Source: Olsenella profusa DSM 13989 (GTDB lineage Bacteria; Actinomycetota; Coriobacteriia; Coriobacteriales; Atopobiaceae). From it: a DNA stretch of 64,000 nt. Location of the stretch: contig NZ_JAUSQK010000001.1 in the NCBI RefSeq assembly GCF_030811115.1, positions 558,001 through 622,000 of the forward strand, read 5' to 3'. The position numbers were made by a program, and so were the translations under genes. Below are positions 63,505 to 64,000 of this stretch, piece after piece; position 1 is the stretch's first letter; every line of letters begins with the position of its first letter. The notes beneath the pieces were generated by a model that was given only the letters and a program-made list of their open reading frames with translations, did no database searches and was not told the origin of the DNA.

Positions 63505-64000
63505 TTATGCCAGATCCAATTCGTAGCGACCACCCACGAAGTAGTCGCGGCTGATGCAGACGGGTCTGCCATCCTTGTCTACATAGTACGTCTCACTGTT
63601 GAGCATGGGGTCACCAGCGGAAATGCCGAGAAGGGCCGCCTGCTCGGTGGAGGCGCGTCCCGCGTTGACCGTCCACACCGATGTGGAGTGGGGGCGACGC
63701 CCAATCAGCCCCTCGATGGCATCGAAGATGGACCGGTTCTCGAGGGGAGCCGTGAGGAGATCGGCCGCCCAGTCATAGGGGATGAGCACACGCTCGTCAC
63801 CGATGGGAAGGCCATCCGCCATGCGAACGCGCCTGACGAAGAGGAGCAGGGCACCCTTGCCGAGTCCGAAGAACTTCACTTCGTCCGGACGCGCGGGTAC
63901 AATTTGGCGGTCGACCACGTGCGAGCCCGGCTGTGCTCCGATCTCGGCACAGAGTTCCGTGAAGCTCCGGGTGTCACGCGTCTGCGCAAGGCGACTGCTC
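63505..64000 (-). CDS. GntR/HutC-family regulator, C-terminal UTRA domain (partial)
   Basis: The visible part (about 165 codons, 5' end beyond the right edge) is a UTRA effector domain: TRDTRSFTELCAEIGAQPGS near the edge, ALLLFVRRVRMADGLPIGDE in the middle and the end pattern SETYYVDKDGRPVCISRDYF. The winged helix is not in the window. A third regulator of this class in 64 kb, pointing to a further sugar locus to the right. Stop TAA at 63505-63507. Confidence 0.82.
   Translation of the reverse strand, partial: SSRLAQTRDTRSFTELCAEIGAQPGSHVVDRQIVPARPDEVKFFGLGKGALLLFVRRVRMADGLPIGDERVLIPYDWAADLLTAPLENRSIFDAIEGLIGRRPHSTSVWTVNAGRASTEQAALLGISAGDPMLNSETYYVDKDGRPVCISRDYFVGGRYELDLA

Overview
The window is high-GC chromosomal DNA with short intergenic gaps. 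It looks like a saccharolytic, fermentative actinobacterium of the class Coriobacteriia, most like Olsenella or Atopobium relatives. That placement is an inference from several traits: many PTS sugar systems, a phosphoketolase, a prfB read in a single frame, a very large regulator with a C-terminal BTAD-associated DNA-binding domain, and a lipoprotein serpin of the kind known from gut actinobacteria. No species can be named from the sequence alone.

Layout. 1-2147 (-): modABC molybdate uptake, with modC cut by the window edge. 2538-7203 (+): galE, a polyprenyl synthetase, a lipoprotein serpin and a peptidoglycan-binding-domain protein. 7204-11322 (+): an AT-rich accessory island with a 29-codon peptide gene, a TPR-like protein split by a -1 frame change, and an ABC exporter (ATPase plus two permeases). 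11416-11490: tRNA-Gln. 11713-24094: a HAD hydrolase, a maltose/glucose-type PTS IICB with its GntR regulator, a complete cellobiose-type PTS (IIA, IIB, IIC) with a GH1 phospho-beta-glucosidase and a second GntR regulator, then malQ-glgP. 24372-26761 (+): glmU-prs. 27190-37623: a zinc-ribbon membrane protein, ssrA (tmRNA), DUF1275, a DUF421/DUF3290 pair, a decayed mannose-type PTS IIB, rubredoxin, smpB, a TPR protein, rnr and ftsEX. 37842-40965 (-): a membrane-anchored XRE regulator with a bacitracin-type ABC exporter. 41518-51669: an L-ascorbate (ula) catabolic cluster with split transketolase and transaldolase. 51738-55067 (-): an orphan PTS IIB, a frameshifted PTS IIA and phosphoketolase (xfp). 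55265-60026 (-): a YitT-family protein, prfB and secA. 60185-63193 (-): the giant BTAD-type regulator. 63505-64000 (-): the C-terminal part of a third GntR/UTRA regulator.

How the genes work together. The sugar genes converge on pentose and hexose phosphates. UlaCAB imports ascorbate as its 6-phosphate, UlaG opens the lactone, UlaE and UlaF give xylulose 5-phosphate, transketolase and transaldolase rearrange the sugar phosphates, and phosphoketolase cleaves xylulose or fructose phosphate to acetyl phosphate. The decarboxylase UlaD is not in the window. MalQ, GlgP and the maltose/glucose-type PTS share a near-identical operator (CTTGTTTAAACAAG or CTTGTTTATACAAG), which suggests one alpha-glucan regulon under the GntR protein at 14550-15269. 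ssrA and smpB, the two parts of trans-translation, lie within 4 kb of each other.

The best candidate for an undescribed system is 7578-11322. It has a strong ribosome site on a 29-codon peptide gene, a TPR-like protein whose two halves are joined across a textbook -1 slippery heptamer with a perfect 8-bp hairpin 9 nt downstream, and a coupled ABC exporter. A simple one-base deletion is the main alternative and must be tested.
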